A DNA stretch of 35,817 nt from Lysobacteraceae bacterium (GTDB lineage Bacteria > Pseudomonadota > Gammaproteobacteria > Nitrococcales > AK92), in assembly GCA_012523465.1 (NCBI GenBank), contig JAAYIK010000023.1:1-35817 (forward strand). The letters are read 5' to 3'. Positions 1 through 8,497 of the stretch are shown here, piece by piece. The first letter of the stretch is position 1; each line of letters starts with the position of its first letter. The position numbers and the translations under genes are program-made. Under the pieces are notes generated by a model. The model saw only the letters and a list, made by a program, of their open reading frames with translations, had not been told where the DNA came from and made no database searches.

Positions 1-1211
1 GAACCGAGCCCTGATCTAAAAGGGATTAAGACGTGAAGGTCAAAGACACCTTCAGCGATCTGTTCGTCGGAACCGAGCCCTGATCTAAAAGGGATTAAGA
101 CGGTTTGTTCCCTCAAGGCTTCCGGTTCCGCAGTGTCGGAACCGAGCCCTGATCTAAAAGGGATTAAGACGTCGGCAAGTCAAAATGTTCGTCTAGCAAG
201 CCTGTCGGAACCGAGCCCTGATCTAAAAGGGATTAAGACTTAGACTTCTCTTCGAATTCTTCGAGAGATTCGGTCGGAACCGAGCCCTGATCTAAAAGGG
301 ATTAAGACCCTTCACCATGTCAAAGATACAATCCCACCACTGTCGGAACCGAGCCCTGATCTAAAAGGGATTAAGACGCGTAGAGTTTTGCCATGATTTT
401 TTCTCCTGTGTCGGAACCGAGCCCTGATCTAAAAGGGATTAAGACGATTCTTCGACCTGAGGTTCTTCGACCTGAGGTGTCGGAACCGAGCCCTGATCTA
501 AAAGGGATTAAGACCTCGAATTCCTCGACCAGCTCCCAGCTATCGTTCGTCGGAACCGAGCCCTGATCTAAAAGGGATTAAGACTTTGACCTGCCCCTAA
601 TTTCATCAATCGGGCCAAGTCGGAACCGAGCCCTGATCTAAAAGGGATTAAGACGCCGCTTGGAGCGCGGGCTCGTGCCCGCGGACCGTCGGAACCGAGC
701 CCTGATCTAAAAGGGATTAAGACAAGGCCTCGGCAAAGATTTGAGGCACGTAGATGTCGGAACCGAGCCCTGATCTAAAAGGGATTAAGACGTTAAGGTG
801 ATGAAATGGTTGCAGCTTAGAGGGTGTCGGAACCGAGCCCTGATCTAAAAGGGATTAAGACACCCGGTGGGCGGCGCGGTGGTGATTTATAACGCGTCGG
901 AACCGAGCCCTGATCTAAAAGGGATTAAGACTCCGGGAGCGGATTGAATCTAGCTTCCCCTTCAAGTCGGAACCGAGCCCTGATCTAAAAGGGATTAAGA
1001 CTGAGGGACCGCTTCATGATTCCCATTTAGTGGCGGTCGGAACCGAGCCCTGATCTAAAAGGGATTAAGACATAGTGACTGTCAAGTCTTACTGTAGTGC
1101 AGCCGTCGGAACCGAGCCCTGATCTAAAAGGGATTAAGACCCCCGATTTGACTCGATACGGCAGCGGGGTCGCGCGTCAGCACCGTGCCCTGAAGTAGAA
1201 GGGTTGCGAAC
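1..1211 (+). CRISPR. CRISPR array 1 (trailing part, 36-nt repeats)
   Basis: There are 16 complete identical 36-nt repeats, one truncated repeat at the window edge (1-32) and a degenerate last repeat (1176-1211), separated by 17 spacers of 32-35 nt. The repeat begins GTCGGAACCG and ends AAAAGGGATTAAGAC; CCCT and AGGG in its middle can pair as a short stem. Repeat starts are 66, 135, 204, 273, 342, 410, 479, 549, 619, 688, 756, 826, 896, 966, 1036 and 1105. The degenerate repeat at the right end marks the leader-distal end, so the leader should lie to the left of the window and transcription should run on the + strand. The 8-nt tag left on crRNAs would be ATTAAGAC, as is usual for type III processing by Cas6. 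The only cas operon in the window is 20 kb away. Confidence 0.98.
1176..1211 (+). repeat. Degenerate terminal repeat of array 1
   Basis: This 36-nt segment lies 35 nt after the last perfect repeat and matches the array-1 repeat at about 25 of 36 positions, counted by eye. Its first ten bases resemble the array-1 repeat (8/10) but its middle twenty (TGCCCTGAAGTAGAAGGGTT) match the array-2 repeat better (18/20 against 15/20). Decayed terminal repeats are common at the leader-distal end of arrays, which is how I assign array polarity. Confidence 0.85.
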
Positions 1212-1335
1212 CGTTGGCAGTGCGCGCGGGCGCCCTGGCCTTGGGCAGCATTGCGGGCATGCGTGCGCTCAGCTCGTGAAGGGGGCGGCAATGCTTTCGG
1301 TGCCCGGGCGTGGTGAGCGCGCGAGGCGAGGCTCT

Positions 1336-1356
1336 GCGCTTTGAGTCGCAAAGCGC
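1336..1356. other. Perfect stem-loop downstream of marR1
   Basis: GCGCTTTG and CAAAGCGC form an 8-bp perfect stem around a 5-nt loop. It lies 26 bp beyond the stop of the minus-strand MarR gene, where a terminator would be expected, but no U-run follows on either strand, so a rho-independent terminator is not supported. The rest of 1212-1381 holds nothing I can name. Confidence 0.4.
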
Positions 1357-1381
1357 GGTCCGAGTCAGCTTGAAAAGTTGC

Positions 1382-1879
1382 TTATGAGAACAAGCCCCCG
1401 GCCGCGCCCAGATCCGGGGCGCTGCCGCAGACTTGCTCCAACTGACGCTCGAGCTTGTCCAGCAGCGATAGCAGGTCGCGGTGGTCGTGCGCGCTCAGGG
1501 GCGCCAGCAACCTTACTTCCCAGTCAAAGACCCGCGGCAGCAATTCGCTCATCAGCTCGTCGCCGCGGGCGGTGAGGGAGAGCAGCTGCACGCGCTGATC
1601 CTCCGGCAGCGGCGCGCGCGCGAGCAATCCGCGCTCTTCCAGCCGCTGCACGGCTCGCGAGACGGTTGCCTTGTCGACGGAAGCGTAACCGCTGATGTCC
1701 CTGGCGGTCAGCTCGTCGAATTGCATCAGCCAGACCAGCACCCGCCATTCCGGCGGGCTGATCCCGAAGTCCCGCCCATAGACCCGCGATAGTCCGACGC
1801 TGATCCGTTCCCCCAGGCGCTTGATGCGGTAAGGAAGGAACTGCTCGAGGACCAGCTCTGGTCTTCTTCTGGCGTCCAA
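1382..1879 (-). CDS. MarR-family transcriptional regulator (paralogue 1)
   Basis: A 165-aa MarR-type regulator, the usual length. The winged-helix core is visible: PPEWRVLVWL, then the recognition-helix segment SVDKATVSRAVQRLEERG and the wing RAPLPEDQRVQLLSLT. I chose a TTG start at 1879 because AAGGAG stands six bases before it and because the paralogue at 8498 begins at the same place in the alignment (both run into RRPEL.L.QFLPYR..RLGER). A longer reading frame to 1972 exists without a good ribosome binding site. The gene is divergent from the catabolic operon starting at 2119, with a palindromic operator candidate between them, so it probably represses that operon and itself, relieved by an aromatic ligand. 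The ligand is not known; regulators of this class include HpaR of homoprotocatechuate degradation. Confidence 0.88.
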   Translation of the reverse strand: MDARRRPELVLEQFLPYRIKRLGERISVGLSRVYGRDFGISPPEWRVLVWLMQFDELTARDISGYASVDKATVSRAVQRLEERGLLARAPLPEDQRVQLLSLTARGDELMSELLPRVFDWEVRLLAPLSAHDHRDLLSLLDKLERQLEQVCGSAPDLGAAGGLFS

Positions 1880-2062
1880 TCCGCTCTCCTTGCAACCGTG
1901 AGTCGAAGCGTTGGCAGGCTGCCTAGGAAATTGTTGCACATGAAACCGCTTTGATGATAGTTTTAGGCGCAACGATTTCTTGATCTGGGTCAGGTTTCGG
2001 GAAGAATGCGTCGGTTTTACGGTGCTTACATGGATGGGCGGAGGGTTTTGGCAGCTTTCAAT

Positions 2063-2082
2063 AAAGTTGCGATCGCAATTTT
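2063..2082. promoter_or_regulatory. Palindromic operator candidate for a MarR regulator
   Basis: TTGCGATCGCAA (2067-2078) is a perfect 12-bp palindrome; with AAA and TTT flanks it extends to 20 bp with one mismatched pair. It lies in the 239-bp divergent region between marR1 and the catabolic operon, 37 bp before the ATG at 2119. MarR dimers bind sites of this size and symmetry. A related TTGC-N4-GCAA site occurs upstream of dctP at 11943. Assignment to either MarR is inference. Confidence 0.55.
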
Positions 2083-2118
2083 CTCGCGGACCGAGGGCCG
2101 AACGAGGAGAGCAGGAAG

Positions 2119-3087
2119 ATGAGCAAGAAATTCGCGTCCCAGGGCGATCTGGAGCCCAAGAAGGTCAGCTTCACCGAACTGGCCGAGGGGCTCTATGCCT
2201 ATACCGCCGAGGGTGATCCTAACACTGGCGTGGTCATCGGCGACGACAGCGTCATGGTGATCGACACCCAGGCTACGCCGGTCATGGCTCAGGACGTGAT
2301 TCGCCGCATCCGTGAAGTTACCGACAAGCCGATCCGGCACGTTGTGCTCACCCACTACCACGCCGTGCGCGTGCTCGGCGCCAGCGCCTACGAACCTGTG
2401 AACATCATCGCCAGCCGTCCCACTTACGAGCTGATCGTCGAGCGCGGTCAGCAGGACTACGAGTCCGAGGTGGGGCGCTTCCCGCGCCTCTTCGAGGGCG
2501 TCGACACGGTGCCGGGCCTGACTTGGCCGACGGTGGTGTTCGAGCGCGAGCTGACCCTGTTCATGGGCAAGCGCGAGGTGAAGATCCTGCATTTGGGCAA
2601 GGGCCATACCAAGGGCGACACCGTGGTCTGGCTGCCCAAGGAGAAGGTGCTGTTCGCCGGCGACCTGGTCGAGTACGGCGCCACCCCCTACACCGGCGAC
2701 GCCTACCACGAGGAGTGGCCGTCCACCCTGGACAAGCTGCTGGCGCTGGGGCCGGAGAAGCTGGTGCCGGGCCGCGGCGACGCGCTGCTCACCCCGGAGA
2801 AGTGCCGCGAAGCCATCGAGGGCACCCGCAGCTTCCTGGTCGACATGTACGAGAGCGTCAAGGCCGGCAAGGCCGCCGGCAAGTCGCTGGCGGAGTGCTA
2901 CGCCGAGACCTATCCCAAGCTCAAGGCCAAGTACGGCCACTGGGTGATCTTCGATCACTGCCTGCCCTTCGACATCACCCGCTGCTACGACGAGGCGGGC
3001 GGCGAGTATCCGGATCCGCGCGTCTGGACCGCCGAGCGCGACAAGGAGATGTGGCACTCGCTGCAGGAAGTGATCGCCAACCAATAA
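2119..3087 (+). CDS. Metallo-beta-lactamase-fold hydrolase of the aromatic operon
   Basis: A 322-aa MBL-fold protein. The fold is recognisable from NTGVVIGDDSVMVIDTQ (about residues 35-51), the metal-binding turn THYHAVRVLG, the later GHTKGDT and LFAGDLVEYG strands. The usual HxHxDH signature reads HYHAVR here, so the Asp and last His of that motif are missing; one metal site may be lost or rebuilt, including by the unusual C-terminal segment with HWVIFDHCLPFD. It is the first gene of the operon (AGGAGAGCAGGAAG before the ATG). Its substrate is unknown; a thioesterase, lactonase or ring-product hydrolase role alongside the hydroxylase is possible. I recall, but could not check, that genes of this type accompany flavin hydroxylases in other homogentisate clusters. 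Confidence 0.85.
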   Translation: MSKKFASQGDLEPKKVSFTELAEGLYAYTAEGDPNTGVVIGDDSVMVIDTQATPVMAQDVIRRIREVTDKPIRHVVLTHYHAVRVLGASAYEPVNIIASRPTYELIVERGQQDYESEVGRFPRLFEGVDTVPGLTWPTVVFERELTLFMGKREVKILHLGKGHTKGDTVVWLPKEKVLFAGDLVEYGATPYTGDAYHEEWPSTLDKLLALGPEKLVPGRGDALLTPEKCREAIEGTRSFLVDMYESVKAGKAAGKSLAECYAETYPKLKAKYGHWVIFDHCLPFDITRCYDEAGGEYPDPRVWTAERDKEMWHSLQEVIANQ

Positions 3088-3124
3088 CCAGACCGCAAGC
3101 GGAACCGAGGCTCCGACGAGAGCC

Positions 3125-3151
3125 GCCGGCCGGAGGCGCAGTCCGGCCGGC
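3125..3151 (+). other. Strong intercistronic stem-loop
   Basis: GCCGGCCGGA and TCCGGCCGGC form a perfect 10-bp GC-rich stem with a 7-nt loop in the 82-bp gap between the MBL gene and the hydroxylase gene. No U-run follows, and AGGAGG of the next gene begins a few bases downstream (3160). It may be an mRNA processing or stabilising element that sets the ratio of the two messages, or a partial attenuator. Confidence 0.55.
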
Positions 3152-3169
3152 TCCGCGCTAGGAGGAGAC

Positions 3170-4888
3170 ATGCCCAAGACGTATACCAACCCGGAATACG
3201 CCTACGTGCGGCCGCGCGATCTCGACGCCGGTGGCGAGGTGCATTATCCCGTGGTGGTCGTCGGCGCCGGCCCGTCCGGCTTGGTGGCGGCCATCGACTT
3301 GGCCGTGCAGGGCGTGCCGAGCGTCCTGCTCGACGACAACAACACGGTCAGCGTCGGTTCCCGGGCCATCGGCTTCGCCAAGCGCACCTTGGAAATTCTC
3401 GATCGGCTCGGCTGTGCCCAGCCCATGCTGGACAAGGGCGTGACCTGGAAGGTCGGCAAGGTGTTCTTTCAGGACCGCATGGTCTACGAGTTCGACATGC
3501 TGCCCGAAGCCGGCCACCGCATGCCGGCCTTCGTCAACCTGCAGCAGTACTACTTCGAGGAGTACCTGGTCAACCGCGCCCAGGAGCTCTCCGAGCTGAT
3601 CGATCTGCGATGGAAGAACAAGGTCGTCGCGGTCGAAAGCCGCCCGGACCGCACGTACCTGACGGTGCAGACGCCGGATGGCGAATACCGCCTGAGCTGT
3701 GACTATCTGCTGGTGGCGGACGGCGCCAACAGCGGCATCCGCAGCATGCTCGGACTGGAGAGCAAGGGGCAGGTCTTCAACGACCGATTCTTGATCGTCG
3801 ACGTGGTGATGAAGGCCGAGTTCCCTACCGAGCGCTGGTTCTGGTTCGACCCACCCTTCCATCCCAACCAGTCGGTGCTGCTGCACAGGCAGCCAGACAA
3901 CGTCTGGCGCATCGATTTCCAGCTCGGCGCCGATGCCGATCCGGAGGAAGAAAAGAAGGAGGAGAACATCCGCCGGCGGGTGCAGGCCATGCTCGGCCCG
4001 GATGTCGAGTTCGACATCGAGTGGGCCAGCGTTTACACCTTCCGCTGCCGCAAGATGGACAGCTACATCCACAACCGGGTGTTCTTCATCGGCGACGCTG
4101 CGCATCAGGTTTCGCCCTTCGGCGGCCGCGGCGCCAACGGCGCCATCCAGTCAGTGGAGAATCTGGTGTGGAAGTTGGTGCGGGTGATCAAAGGCAAGGC
4201 CCCCTACGAGCTGCTCGCGACCTACGACACCGAGCGCCAGCACGGCGCGGCCGAAAACATTCTCAACTCCACCCGCGCCACCGACTTCATCACCCCGAAG
4301 AACCGCATCACGCGCGTGTTCCGCGACAGCGTGCTGGAGCTGGCCGAGAAATATCCCTTCGCCCGCGCGCTGGTGAACAGCGGCCGGCTGTCCGTGCCCT
4401 GCGACTACGCCGGCGTCTCCCCCTTGATCAGCGAGGACTCGGACGGTTTCGAGGCCGGGCTCAAGCCCGGATTCTGCGCCAGCGACGCGCCCATCGAGAT
4501 CGACGGCCAGCCGGCCTGGCTGCTCAACCAGCTCGGCAACGGCTTCCATCTGCTCGTGGACGCCCGTGTCGACACCGCTGCGGCCAGCGCGCTGGCCGCA
4601 GAGCTGGCCAGTGCGCTGGGTGAGCACGAGGACCTGTCGCTGGTGCTGGTGGGGCCGGCGCCGGCGGCACTTGGGTCGCTGCCGCGCACCCGCGTCATCG
4701 ACGACGTGGAGGGGCTGGTCGCCGAGCGCTACGAGCTGCGCCCGGGCAGCGCCTACCTGTTCCGGCCGGATCAGCACGTCACCGCCCGCTGGCGCCGGTT
4801 CGCGGCCTCCGACATCACCGAGGCGCGCTCCAGGGCGCTCGGTTTCCAGCTGATTCAGAACCAGGAGGTGGCCAATGTCTGCGCTTAA
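3170..4888 (+). CDS. mhaA: FAD-dependent aromatic hydroxylase, MhaA type (3-hydroxyphenylacetate 6-hydroxylase candidate)
   Basis: A 572-aa class A flavoprotein monooxygenase. It has the N-terminal FAD motif GAGPSG (32-37), the conserved DG at about 184 (LLVADGANSG) and the second FAD motif GDAAHQVSPFGGRGANG starting with G308-D309, followed by the thioredoxin-like C-terminal third seen in phenol-hydroxylase-type members. Start is the ATG at 3170 behind AGGAGG. The next gene overlaps by 14 bases and encodes a 66-aa DUF2783-type protein. This pairing, followed by the homogentisate genes, resembles the flavoprotein plus small coupling protein (MhaA/MhaB) described for 3-hydroxyphenylacetate catabolism in Pseudomonas putida U. 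The expected reaction is NADH-dependent hydroxylation of 3-hydroxyphenylacetate to homogentisate. The exact substrate is inferred from context; the enzyme family itself is clear. Confidence 0.85.
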   Translation: MPKTYTNPEYAYVRPRDLDAGGEVHYPVVVVGAGPSGLVAAIDLAVQGVPSVLLDDNNTVSVGSRAIGFAKRTLEILDRLGCAQPMLDKGVTWKVGKVFFQDRMVYEFDMLPEAGHRMPAFVNLQQYYFEEYLVNRAQELSELIDLRWKNKVVAVESRPDRTYLTVQTPDGEYRLSCDYLLVADGANSGIRSMLGLESKGQVFNDRFLIVDVVMKAEFPTERWFWFDPPFHPNQSVLLHRQPDNVWRIDFQLGADADPEEEKKEENIRRRVQAMLGPDVEFDIEWASVYTFRCRKMDSYIHNRVFFIGDAAHQVSPFGGRGANGAIQSVENLVWKLVRVIKGKAPYELLATYDTERQHGAAENILNSTRATDFITPKNRITRVFRDSVLELAEKYPFARALVNSGRLSVPCDYAGVSPLISEDSDGFEAGLKPGFCASDAPIEIDGQPAWLLNQLGNGFHLLVDARVDTAAASALAAELASALGEHEDLSLVLVGPAPAALGSLPRTRVIDDVEGLVAERYELRPGSAYLFRPDQHVTARWRRFAASDITEARSRALGFQLIQNQEVANVCA

Positions 4889-5075
4889 GCTCGAGCCGAA
4901 TTTCAGCGATGCCGACGCCTTCTACGCTGCGCTCGCCGATTTGCATCGCGACTGCGACGAGGAGACCAGCGAGCGCATCAACGCCCGGCTGATCCTGCTT
5001 CTGGCCAATCACATTGGCGACATGAACGTGCTGCGGCAGGCCATGGCCATCGCCGCGGAAGTGAAGAAAAACTGA
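4875..5075 (+). CDS. mhaB: DUF2783-type small protein, probable hydroxylase coupling protein (MhaB-like)
   Basis: A 66-aa acidic, mostly helical protein with no signal peptide or membrane segment (features: [15 protein letters not shown] and [16 protein letters not shown]). It resembles DUF2783. The ATG sits inside the end of mhaA (14-base overlap) with AGGAGG just before it, so translation is coupled and near-equal amounts of the two products are likely. A small coupling protein of about 7 kDa is known to be needed by the 3-hydroxyphenylacetate 6-hydroxylase of P. putida U; the size and position here fit. Function is inferred from that context, not from residues. Confidence 0.75.
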   Translation: MSALKLEPNFSDADAFYAALADLHRDCDEETSERINARLILLLANHIGDMNVLRQAMAIAAEVKKN

Positions 5076-5094
5076 ACGCAAGGGAACCAAGAGG

Positions 5095-6402
5095 ATGAGC
5101 AACGAACTCCGCTACATGCCTGGTTTCGGCAACCATTTTGCCACCGAGGCGCTGCCCGGCGCGTTGCCCGAGGGGCAGAACTCACCGCAGCGCTGCCCCT
5201 ACGGCCTGTATGCCGAGCAGCTGACCGGCACCGCCTTCACCGCGCCGCGCTCGCACAACCGGCGCAGCTGGCTGTACCGCATCAGACCCTCGGTGGTGCA
5301 ATCCAACTACCGTCCGTTGGAGAACAGCCGTATTCAGTCGTCGCCCACGGCCGAGGTGGCGGCTGATCCGAACCAGTTGCGCTGGAGCGCGATGCCGGCG
5401 CCGACCGAGCCGACCGATTTCATCGACGGCCTGTTCACCATCGCCGTCAACGGCAACCTCATGGCCCAGAGCGGCTGCAGCCTGCATTTGTACGGCTTCA
5501 ACAAGGATATGACCAGCCGCTTCTACTACAGCGCCGACGGCGAAATGCTGCTGGCGCCCTATGACGGCGAGATCGTGCTACGTACCGAGCTGGGCATCCT
5601 CGGCATCCGCCCCGGCGAAATCGCCGTGATTCCGCGCGGCGTGAAGTTCCAGGTGCGGCTGGGCGAGGGCTTTTCCTCCGCCCGCGGCTTCATCTGCGAG
5701 AACCACGGCCGCCCGTTCGAGCTGCCCAACCTGGGCCCCATCGGCTCGAACGGCCTGGCCAACCCGCGCGATTTTGAGACCCCGGTCGCCTGGTACGAGG
5801 ACCTGACCGGCGACTTCTCCCTGGTCGCCAAGTTCGGCGGCAAGCTGTGGGAGACTAGGCTGTCGCACTCGCCGCTGGATGTGGTGGCCTGGCACGGCAA
5901 CTACGCGCCGTACAAGTACGACTTGTTCAAGTTCAACACCATCGGCACGGTCAGCTACGACCATCCCGACCCCTCGATCTTCACGGTGTTGACCTCGCCG
6001 TCGGACACCCCGGGCACGGCCAATATCGACTTCGTGATCTTCCCGCCGCGCTGGATGGTGGCCGAGCACACCTTCCGTCCGCCGTGGTTCCATCGCAACG
6101 TCATGAGCGAGTTCCTCGGCTTGGTCAGGGGTGTGTACGACGCCAAGGCGGAGGGCTTCGAGGTGGGCGGCTTCAGTCTGCACAACTGCATGTCTCCGCA
6201 CGGCCCGGACACCATCACCTTCGAGAAAGCCAGCACCGCCGAGCTCAAGCCGGAGAAGCAGGAAGACACCATGGCGGTCATGTTCGAGAGCCGCTATGTG
6301 TTCACGCCGACCGTACAGGCGCTCAATGCTGACTTCCGTCAGCACGACTACGTCCAGGTTTGGCAGGGACTAAAGTCGCACTTCAACCCCAACCGGCGCT
6401 GA
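5095..6402 (+). CDS. hmgA: Homogentisate 1,2-dioxygenase
   Basis: A 435-aa protein, the normal length. It opens with the family N-terminus [19 protein letters not shown] and carries the iron ligands in the cupin domain: H333 and E339 in FHRNVMSEF, and H369 in [11 protein letters not shown], at positions matching human H335, E341 and H371. It uses Fe(II) and O2 to open homogentisate to 4-maleylacetoacetate in the cytoplasm. ATG at 5095, preceded by AAGAGG. It is the fourth gene of the operon and is followed 27 bases later by the fumarylacetoacetase-family gene. No key residue is missing, so the central homogentisate pathway should be active. Confidence 0.97.
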   Translation: MSNELRYMPGFGNHFATEALPGALPEGQNSPQRCPYGLYAEQLTGTAFTAPRSHNRRSWLYRIRPSVVQSNYRPLENSRIQSSPTAEVAADPNQLRWSAMPAPTEPTDFIDGLFTIAVNGNLMAQSGCSLHLYGFNKDMTSRFYYSADGEMLLAPYDGEIVLRTELGILGIRPGEIAVIPRGVKFQVRLGEGFSSARGFICENHGRPFELPNLGPIGSNGLANPRDFETPVAWYEDLTGDFSLVAKFGGKLWETRLSHSPLDVVAWHGNYAPYKYDLFKFNTIGTVSYDHPDPSIFTVLTSPSDTPGTANIDFVIFPPRWMVAEHTFRPPWFHRNVMSEFLGLVRGVYDAKAEGFEVGGFSLHNCMSPHGPDTITFEKASTAELKPEKQEDTMAVMFESRYVFTPTVQALNADFRQHDYVQVWQGLKSHFNPNRR

Positions 6403-6429
6403 AGCGCTCTTAAGTAAAGGAATTCAAGA

Positions 6430-7458
6430 ATGAAACTTGCAACGCTCAAGAACGGTTCCCGTGATGGACGGTTGCTGGTGGTCTCGCGGGACCTGCGCCG
6501 CGCGGTCGAGGCCCCGGAGGATGTCGCCTCCACGCTGCAGGCGGCGCTAGACGACTGGGACAATGTTGCGCCCAGGCTGGCCGAGCTGTCCGATGCCCTG
6601 AATGCCGGAAAGGCTGCGGGCGCCTTCGATCTCGATGTGAGGCAGCTGCATTCACCGCTGCCTCGCGCCTACCAATGGGTGGACGGTTCGGCCTACATAA
6701 ACCACGTCAAGCTGGTGCGCATGGCGCGTAACGCCGAGATCCCCGAGAGCCTTTGGACCGACCCACTGATGTATCAGGGCGCGTCCGATTGCTTCATTGG
6801 TCCGACCGATCCGATTTATGCCGTCAGCGAGGACTGGGGCATCGACTTCGAAGGCGAAATCGCCGTCATCACCGGCGACGTGCCGATGGGCGCGACGCCG
6901 GAACAGTGTCGCGACTGTATCCGGCTGATCGTGCTGGTGAACGACGTCAGCCTGCGCAATCTGATCCCCGACGAGCTTGCCAAGGGCTTTGGCTTCGTGC
7001 AGTCCAAGCCGGCCTCCGCCTTCTCGCCGGTCGCGGTTACGCCGGACGAGCTAGGCGATGCCTGGGACGGCAGCCGTGTGCGGTTGCCGCTGACCGTCCA
7101 CCTCAACGGCGAGAAGTTCGGCGAGCCGATGGCGGGCGACGAGATGGTGTTTGACTTTGCCCAGCTGATCTCCCATGTCGCTAAGACCCGTCCCTTGGTC
7201 GCAGGCAGCATCGTCGGCGCCGGCACCGTTTCCAACCCCGACGAGAATGGCGGCCCCGGCAAGCCCATCTCCGAGGGAGGCGTCGGCTATTCCTGCCTCG
7301 CCGAGGTGCGCATGGTCGAGAAGATCCTCTACGGCGAGATTCGCACGCCGTTCATGCGCTTCGGCGACCGCGTCCGCATCGAAATGTTCGACAAGGACGG
7401 CAACAGCATCTTCGGTGCCATCGACCAGGAAGTGGTGCGCTACGAGGGCAGGACGTGA
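6430..7458 (+). CDS. hmgB: Fumarylacetoacetate hydrolase family protein
   Basis: A 342-aa member of the FAH superfamily. Recognisable parts are the N-terminal MKLATLKNGSRDGRL, the metal-binding region DWGIDFEGEIAVITGDVPMG (about 135-154), the LVNDVSLRN helix and the C-terminal VGAGTVSNPD and PFMRFGDRVRIEM strands. It should hydrolyse fumarylacetoacetate to fumarate and acetoacetate, the last step of the homogentisate pathway. It is shorter than the roughly 420-aa eukaryotic-type enzyme; bacterial homogentisate clusters often use this shorter form. Its stop overlaps the GTG start of the isomerase gene. Symbol follows the P. putida hmgABC naming. Confidence 0.9.
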   Translation: MKLATLKNGSRDGRLLVVSRDLRRAVEAPEDVASTLQAALDDWDNVAPRLAELSDALNAGKAAGAFDLDVRQLHSPLPRAYQWVDGSAYINHVKLVRMARNAEIPESLWTDPLMYQGASDCFIGPTDPIYAVSEDWGIDFEGEIAVITGDVPMGATPEQCRDCIRLIVLVNDVSLRNLIPDELAKGFGFVQSKPASAFSPVAVTPDELGDAWDGSRVRLPLTVHLNGEKFGEPMAGDEMVFDFAQLISHVAKTRPLVAGSIVGAGTVSNPDENGGPGKPISEGGVGYSCLAEVRMVEKILYGEIRTPFMRFGDRVRIEMFDKDGNSIFGAIDQEVVRYEGRT

Positions 7459-8096
7459 AGCTGTACAGCTATTTCCGCTCCTCCGCCGCTTATCGGGTGA
7501 GGATCGTCCTCAACATCAAGGGGCTGTCCTACGAATATTCGGCGGTCAGCCTGGTCAAGGGCGAACAGCGGGAGGAGGCCTACCGCACCCGGAATCCGCA
7601 GGGGCTGGTGCCCCTGCTGGAGACCGACGACGGCGACTGCCTGGCGCAATCGCTGGCGATCTGCGAATACCTGGAAGAGAAGTATCCCGAGCCCGCGCTG
7701 TTGCCGAGGGATCCCAGCGGCCGCGCTCGGGTCCGGGGCCTAGCCTGCGTGACCGCCATGGAAATCCACCCGCTCAACAATTTGCGGGTGCTCAAGTACC
7801 TGACCAACGAGCTCGGCATAACTGAGCACGCTAAGCTCGCCTGGTATCATCATTGGATAGCTGAAGGCTTCGCGGCGCTGGAGGCCATACTGGCGCAGTC
7901 GCCGGCCACCGGGCGCTTCTGCCATGGCGATACGCCGACGCTGGCCGATGTCTTCCTTGTACCGCAGGTGTTCAACGCCGAGCGCTTCGGCTGCGACATG
8001 ACCCCATATCCGACCATTCGGCGCATCGTCGATGCCTGCAATCGACTGCCGGCTTTCGCCGACGCGCATCCGTCCTGCCAGCCGGACGCGGCATGA
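7455..8096 (+). CDS. maiA: Maleylacetoacetate isomerase (zeta-class glutathione transferase)
   Basis: A 213-aa GST-fold protein. The N-terminus MKLYSYFRSSAAYRVRI contains the SSxxxR active-site motif of zeta-class enzymes, followed by NPQGLVPLLE and the glutathione-binding QSLAICEYLEE; the C-terminal helical domain has HGDTPTLADVFLVPQVFNAERF. It converts 4-maleylacetoacetate to 4-fumarylacetoacetate using glutathione. The start is GTG at 7455, overlapping the stop of the preceding gene (GTGA), and the family N-terminus begins right there. It is the last gene of the catabolic operon; also called hmgC. Confidence 0.95.
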   Translation: MKLYSYFRSSAAYRVRIVLNIKGLSYEYSAVSLVKGEQREEAYRTRNPQGLVPLLETDDGDCLAQSLAICEYLEEKYPEPALLPRDPSGRARVRGLACVTAMEIHPLNNLRVLKYLTNELGITEHAKLAWYHHWIAEGFAALEAILAQSPATGRFCHGDTPTLADVFLVPQVFNAERFGCDMTPYPTIRRIVDACNRLPAFADAHPSCQPDAA

Positions 8097-8497
8097 ACGG
8101 GGCGCGTCCGCATAGGCCATCGTTTCGAGCCTCGCTCGCTTTGCTCGGGTTCACGCCGCGTAGCGGCAGGGTTGGCGGGAAACGCCGAATCTCATGAGTG
8201 TCGGCGGGCGACCGCGCCGACATGGTACGGTGCGGTCGCTGCGCTGCTTTTTTAGCGCCGATTGCCGGCCAGAAAAGAGTTTTCGCAGGATCGCCGAAGC
8301 CGTGCCGACAAGGTGGCGATGGGAGTGAATCCATCGAGTGATTTCATGCAAATTCTCTTTGGGGCACCGCCTATCCATCGCCGAAAACGCAAAGGCATGG
8401 CTGCCGTGCGGGCGGCTGTTTTTTCAAATTTGGATTCGTCTTTCCCGCAAAAACACAATGAAACTAAAATTGCCTTGGGAAAAGCCAGGAAAGCGCA
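8097..8497. other. 400-bp non-coding gap between maiA and marR2
   Basis: This gap holds a candidate terminator for the catabolic operon (8208-8253) and, in its A/T-richer right end, presumably the promoter of marR2. I could not fix a promoter with confidence. No conserved protein is encoded; small frames here have no homologous look. Confidence 0.6.
8208..8253 (+). terminator. Candidate terminator of the homogentisate operon
   Basis: GCGACCGC (8208-8215) and GCGGTCGC (8232-8239) form a perfect 8-bp stem with a 16-nt loop; a run of six T (8248-8253) begins eight bases later. The distance from stem to T-run is longer than ideal, so this is a moderate candidate. A second small stem GCGCT/AGCGC encloses the T-run. 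Confidence 0.4.

Noticed and set aside
1186..1211. A possible stray array-2 repeat next to array 1
   Set aside because: Extending the alignment to 36 nt at the correct 35-nt spacing shows it is the degenerate last repeat of array 1, so I annotated it as such rather than as an independent repeat.
2026..3189. A 387-codon frame on the - strand
   Set aside because: It is antisense to the MBL-fold gene and has a low-complexity composition typical of a shadow frame.
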